Source: Armatimonadota bacterium
GTDB lineage: Bacteria; Armatimonadota; Abditibacteriia; CG2-30-59-28
Direction: 5' to 3'
NCBI GenBank assembly: GCA_016199605.1
Contig: JACQGJ010000217.1
Location: forward strand, 1 to 8,888
Length of the DNA stretch: 8,888 bases
Positions 6,856 to 8,888 of this stretch are shown one piece after another. A model generated the notes under the pieces. The model did not search any database. It saw only the letters and a program-made list of their open reading frames with translations, and was not told the origin of the DNA. Position 1 is the stretch's first letter. Every line of letters begins with the position of its first letter. The position numbers and the translations under genes are program-made.

Positions 6856-6993
6856 CTACCGCGCCTTCAGGTCCCGCAGCAAGCGGTCGAAGGCGCGCCT
6901 GTAGGAATCGTGGTTCTTCCAGTCGGTGAAGTCGCCGATGTGGCGGGGGTTCTTGAGGAGATTTGGCCAGCCGTTGTCCACGGAAACACCGCC
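6856..6993 (-). pseudogene. C-terminal remnant resembling a TIR/SEFIR-type domain
   Basis: On the minus strand, from 6993 down to a TAG at 6856-6858, a 45-residue reading frame is open, bounded upstream by TGA at 6994-6996. Its last 26 residues, DFTDWKNHDSYRRAFDRLL followed by RDLKAR, match the usual ending of bacterial TIR (toll/interleukin-1 receptor) or SEFIR-like domain proteins as I know them: a DF.DW strand, then Y..AF.RLL.DL in the final helix. No start codon with a ribosome binding site precedes it, and the rest of such a domain (the N-terminal Ser/Tyr motif and the catalytic Glu) is not in the adjoining sequence, which instead holds hairpins and the 3' end of the nuclease gene. I read it as the broken 3' end of a former TIR-type gene. 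The assignment rests on a short pattern and could be wrong. Confidence 0.4.
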
Positions 6994-7033
6994 TCATCAA
7001 GGCGGACGGGGAACAGAACCGTCTTTCCCCGTC
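6989..7033 (-). terminator. Two tandem hairpins behind the nuclease gene
   Basis: Nine bases beyond the minus-strand stop, GACGGGGAA (7005-7013) pairs with TTCCCCGTC (7025-7033) around an 11-base loop. Directly next to it CCGCCT (6989-6994) pairs with AGGCGG (7000-7005) around 5 bases. Read on the minus strand, the second stem is followed by TGTTTCC, a weak T-rich tail fitting termination of the nuclease transcript. Read on the plus strand, the first stem is followed by TCCTTTTATC, a better tail, so the element may also stop transcription entering from the left. The hairpins share base 7005 and cannot both be full length at once. Confidence 0.5.
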
Positions 7034-7041
7034 TCCTTTTA

Positions 7042-8100
7042 TCAGGAAGTGCTGGTTACCGAGGGCTGGGGAGAGAAAAGCTCAAGTTGGTTCCCGGTAT
7101 CCTCCGCATCGTTTGCACAAAGTCCAATCATGTGTTCCAGCACGTTGTCGAGTTTCTTGAACTGGAATCGCACTTTCTCCCTGGAGTCGCGTTCTGCCCA
7201 ACTCGCCAGCTTTCCCGTTACCAGTGCCTCACAGGCGCGCACGCACCATTGCTTTCTTGGCACCATTGGCTGCCGTTCCGTTTCGTCTGGACAGAGCACT
7301 TGGAAAGAGAAGTCTCTGCGGAGTTCGCTCACAATCTCATCTATCGTGAGAACGACTTCCACTTTCCAGTTCCTACGCAACTTGGGGAATTTCGGATCAT
7401 CAGAGGCACGGGCTGCCACCACATGCTCCCAGATGAGTGATGCCATGTATGGAAGAGGGGGTTTCGAGTCGCATAGCTTGATGGTGGAATACGACTCGAC
7501 GAGCCGGTTCATGGGGACTTGAACTCCCTGGTGGAGTCTCCCGTCGAGCACGTTGTGGGACAGGTTCCCCAAACGTTTCTCGAAGAAGAAATACGGTTGT
7601 CGCTCGTCGGACCTGTTGAAGGCTACGATGGAGAAAGGCCGAACAAAGGAGACTTCGCCACTTTCGGTACGTCGTTGATGGTAATCGCATACCGCTACGG
7701 CTCTGCTTTGATGAGTCAAGAGTACGACATCATGTGTGCGCAGCTTGCCGTCTGCGGTCGGCCAGCCGGTGAGGTCATCGTCGTAGGCCATGAGTTGCCT
7801 GAAGGTGCTCAACCACAAGGTTTGATCCGGCGTGAAGCTCTTCTTGACCTCACCCAGAACACCTGTGCATTCCTGGGACAGAATCCCGAAGTCTGGGGTC
7901 ACAGATTCCACAGGATTGCCGTCAACTGATGTGCTTTTCGCAGGTGACGGCGTGAGTCGTCTCCCCTGGAAAACTACGACATCGTCTCGTTGCTGTCCCG
8001 CCTGATCGTCAAACCGGTAGAAGTTGACAAAGCCCAGCATGGCGAAGATCGTGTCTTCGTAGTCATCAATCTCATCTCGAACCTCTTTACCGGACTTCAT
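7042..8100 (-). CDS. PD-(D/E)XK superfamily nuclease-like protein, probable C-terminal winged helix
   Basis: The 352-residue protein is not one I recognise by name. Its N-terminal half carries a PD-(D/E)XK nuclease signature: an acidic helix 8-17 (RDEIDDYEDT), TPD with Asp70, GEVKK with Glu84 and Lys86, then Q102-LMA-Y106, the QxxxY motif seen in RecB/Cas4-type nucleases, where it contacts DNA. The order and spacing (Asp, 14 residues, Glu-x-Lys, then Gln on the next helix) fit an active fold. Residues about 280-325 (RKQWCVRACEALVTGKLASW, then a strand KVRFQF and a helix) look like a winged helix, possibly for DNA or partner binding. No membrane segment or signal is seen. ATG 8098-8100 is preceded by GGGAGGT five bases away, inside the end of the upstream gene, with which it overlaps by four bases (ATGA), so the two are co-translated. 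Role in phage or plasmid defence is inference from motif and context. Confidence 0.75.
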   Translation of the reverse strand: MKSGKEVRDEIDDYEDTIFAMLGFVNFYRFDDQAGQQRDDVVVFQGRRLTPSPAKSTSVDGNPVESVTPDFGILSQECTGVLGEVKKSFTPDQTLWLSTFRQLMAYDDDLTGWPTADGKLRTHDVVLLTHQSRAVAVCDYHQRRTESGEVSFVRPFSIVAFNRSDERQPYFFFEKRLGNLSHNVLDGRLHQGVQVPMNRLVESYSTIKLCDSKPPLPYMASLIWEHVVAARASDDPKFPKLRRNWKVEVVLTIDEIVSELRRDFSFQVLCPDETERQPMVPRKQWCVRACEALVTGKLASWAERDSREKVRFQFKKLDNVLEHMIGLCANDAEDTGNQLELFSPQPSVTSTS

Positions 8101-8888
8101 ACGTGACCTCCCTCGTATTCTCTGATGTGCCCCTCGGCGTATGAGTCAAATATGTGATGGATCAGACGTTTGATCGCAGCCATGCTTCCCTTCATTTGGG
8201 GAACGATAGTGATCTCGCTCCCGGAGAGTATCCAAACATCAAACGCGCTGCCATCATAGTAATCCAACACGGAAAGGTGTACGTACGGGTTGCCGTGCAG
8301 TACCGAGACCGAGGCTCCCCGGAGTCGTTGCATGGCCTTGATGAACCGGTGTCTTTGGTCGGGTTCGGCAACTTGGTCTACTTGGAAATCTACCACCAGA
8401 GGACTTACCGACAAGTCGCCACGGCTCCTGCGGCAGCGCTGCCCAAAGAAGCGGACATTCTCATCAATGGTCTTGCACACGGGTTCCACGAACGCTGCAA
8501 AAGCTTGCGACACGAGGGCGTCCGTATGTAGAACGCCCTGCCTTGTGAAAAACACTGACGCAAGAACCTGATGGTCCCGGCAGGCATCAAACTGAAGGGA
8601 TTGAAACCATCCGTTGTGTTCGTAAACCATATCGAAGGCTTCGCCGAGTTCCAGGCGTGGCCAACTCACCATCTTTATCACTCGTTCGTCTTCGGCTTGA
8701 TGAGCTTGCGCAAACCGGACGCGCGAGGAGGCTCGTCGGATGATGAGGCGGGAGAAGGAGTTCTGTTCGAGAAATGATTCGAGCAATCGGCGTAGACGAC
8801 GGTGTGTGATGAACGTCGTTACCGCTTGCGGGTAAGACTTCTCAATAAGAGCTACCAGCCGCTGGAAGAACCATGACGACTCGAGCGT
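8097..8888 (-). CDS. Unrecognised protein, partner of the nuclease gene (5' end outside window)
   Basis: The minus-strand frame is open from the right edge of the window to a TGA at 8097-8099 and gives 263 residues, with no convincing start inside. A TTG at 8784-8786 is in frame but coding-like sequence continues upstream of it to the edge (WFFQRLVALIEKSYPQAVTT and onward), so I treat the gene as truncated by the window. It appears soluble, mixed alpha/beta, with an Arg-rich helix in the N-terminal part (RLIIRRASSRVRFAQAH), a beta-rich middle, and a C-terminal strand/helix segment (FDVWILSGSEITIVPQMKGS, then AAIKRLIHHIFDSYAEGHI). I see no nuclease, ATPase or membrane motif. It overlaps the nuclease gene by four bases (ATGA), a strong sign of joint function, perhaps as sensor, specificity or regulatory subunit, which is speculation. 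Its full length and start lie outside the window. Confidence 0.7.
   Translation of the reverse strand, partial: TLESSWFFQRLVALIEKSYPQAVTTFITHRRLRRLLESFLEQNSFSRLIIRRASSRVRFAQAHQAEDERVIKMVSWPRLELGEAFDMVYEHNGWFQSLQFDACRDHQVLASVFFTRQGVLHTDALVSQAFAAFVEPVCKTIDENVRFFGQRCRRSRGDLSVSPLVVDFQVDQVAEPDQRHRFIKAMQRLRGASVSVLHGNPYVHLSVLDYYDGSAFDVWILSGSEITIVPQMKGSMAAIKRLIHHIFDSYAEGHIREYEGGHV

Noticed and set aside
6721..7440. Plus-strand open frame (239 residues) starting at ATG 6721
   Set aside because: More than half is antisense to the nuclease gene and the rest to the TIR-like fragment; weak ribosome binding site; no motif; runs through a strong terminator-like hairpin at 7005-7033. The first 45 residues have plausible composition but no family I know.
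6926..7522. Plus-strand open frame (198 residues)
   Set aside because: Antisense to the nuclease gene, which has the nuclease motifs, a good ribosome binding site and coupling to its upstream neighbour.
1..8888. CRISPR arrays, tRNA or rRNA genes, insertion sequences
   Set aside because: No regularly spaced direct repeats, no tRNA-like cloverleaf or rRNA-like conserved sequence, and no transposase-like frame were seen on reading the window.

Overview
The window looks like a chromosomal segment of a moderately GC-rich bacterium. The left three quarters carries conserved housekeeping genes, and the right quarter looks accessory. The lineage cannot be fixed from this sequence. The run nadD, LytR-CpsA-Psr (LCP) protein, rsfS, together with a periplasmic lytic transglycosylase and an HNH protein of the 'VLVLNQNYEPL' type, suggests an uncultured or deep-branching phylum (Acidobacteriota-like or similar). 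This is inference.

Layout, left to right. (1) 1-222: 3' end of a dUTPase gene, with its start outside the window. (2) 353-1465: an exported protein built from two near-identical ~95-residue beta-rich repeats plus a C-terminal domain I do not recognise, closed by a good intrinsic terminator at 1493-1527. (3) 1555-2649, minus strand: an exported lytic transglycosylase with an N-terminal OB-fold-like segment and a long Pro/Ala/Ser linker. (4) 2650-2819: a divergent promoter region with one sigma70-like promoter for each side. (5) 2820-6564, plus strand: a compact run nadD, LCP, rsfS, TPR/membrane protein, HNH protein. nadD, LCP, rsfS and the TPR gene are tightly spaced or overlapping and probably form one operon. 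The HNH gene is set apart by an unusually strong 17-bp hairpin covering its presumed 5' leader. (6) 6565-7041: no intact gene. It holds a 45-residue minus-strand fragment that looks like the tail of a TIR/SEFIR-type domain, and two hairpins just beyond the end of the next gene. (7) 7042-8888, minus strand: two genes overlapping by 4 nt (ATGA). The upstream one is cut by the window edge and unrecognised. The downstream one is a 352-residue protein with a PD-(D/E)XK nuclease signature including a RecB/Cas4-like QxxxY motif.

How the parts fit. The central block combines NAD biosynthesis (NadD), envelope polymer attachment (LCP), ribosome silencing (RsfS) and envelope-linked proteins, a normal mixture for growth-coupled chromosomal loci. 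The right end has a different character: an unrecognised two-gene nuclease module next to a decayed TIR-like remnant, and by eye a lower GC content than the core. This is what a defence or mobile island next to core genes would look like. The nuclease pair is the best candidate here for an undescribed system, but its function is inferred from motifs and context only.
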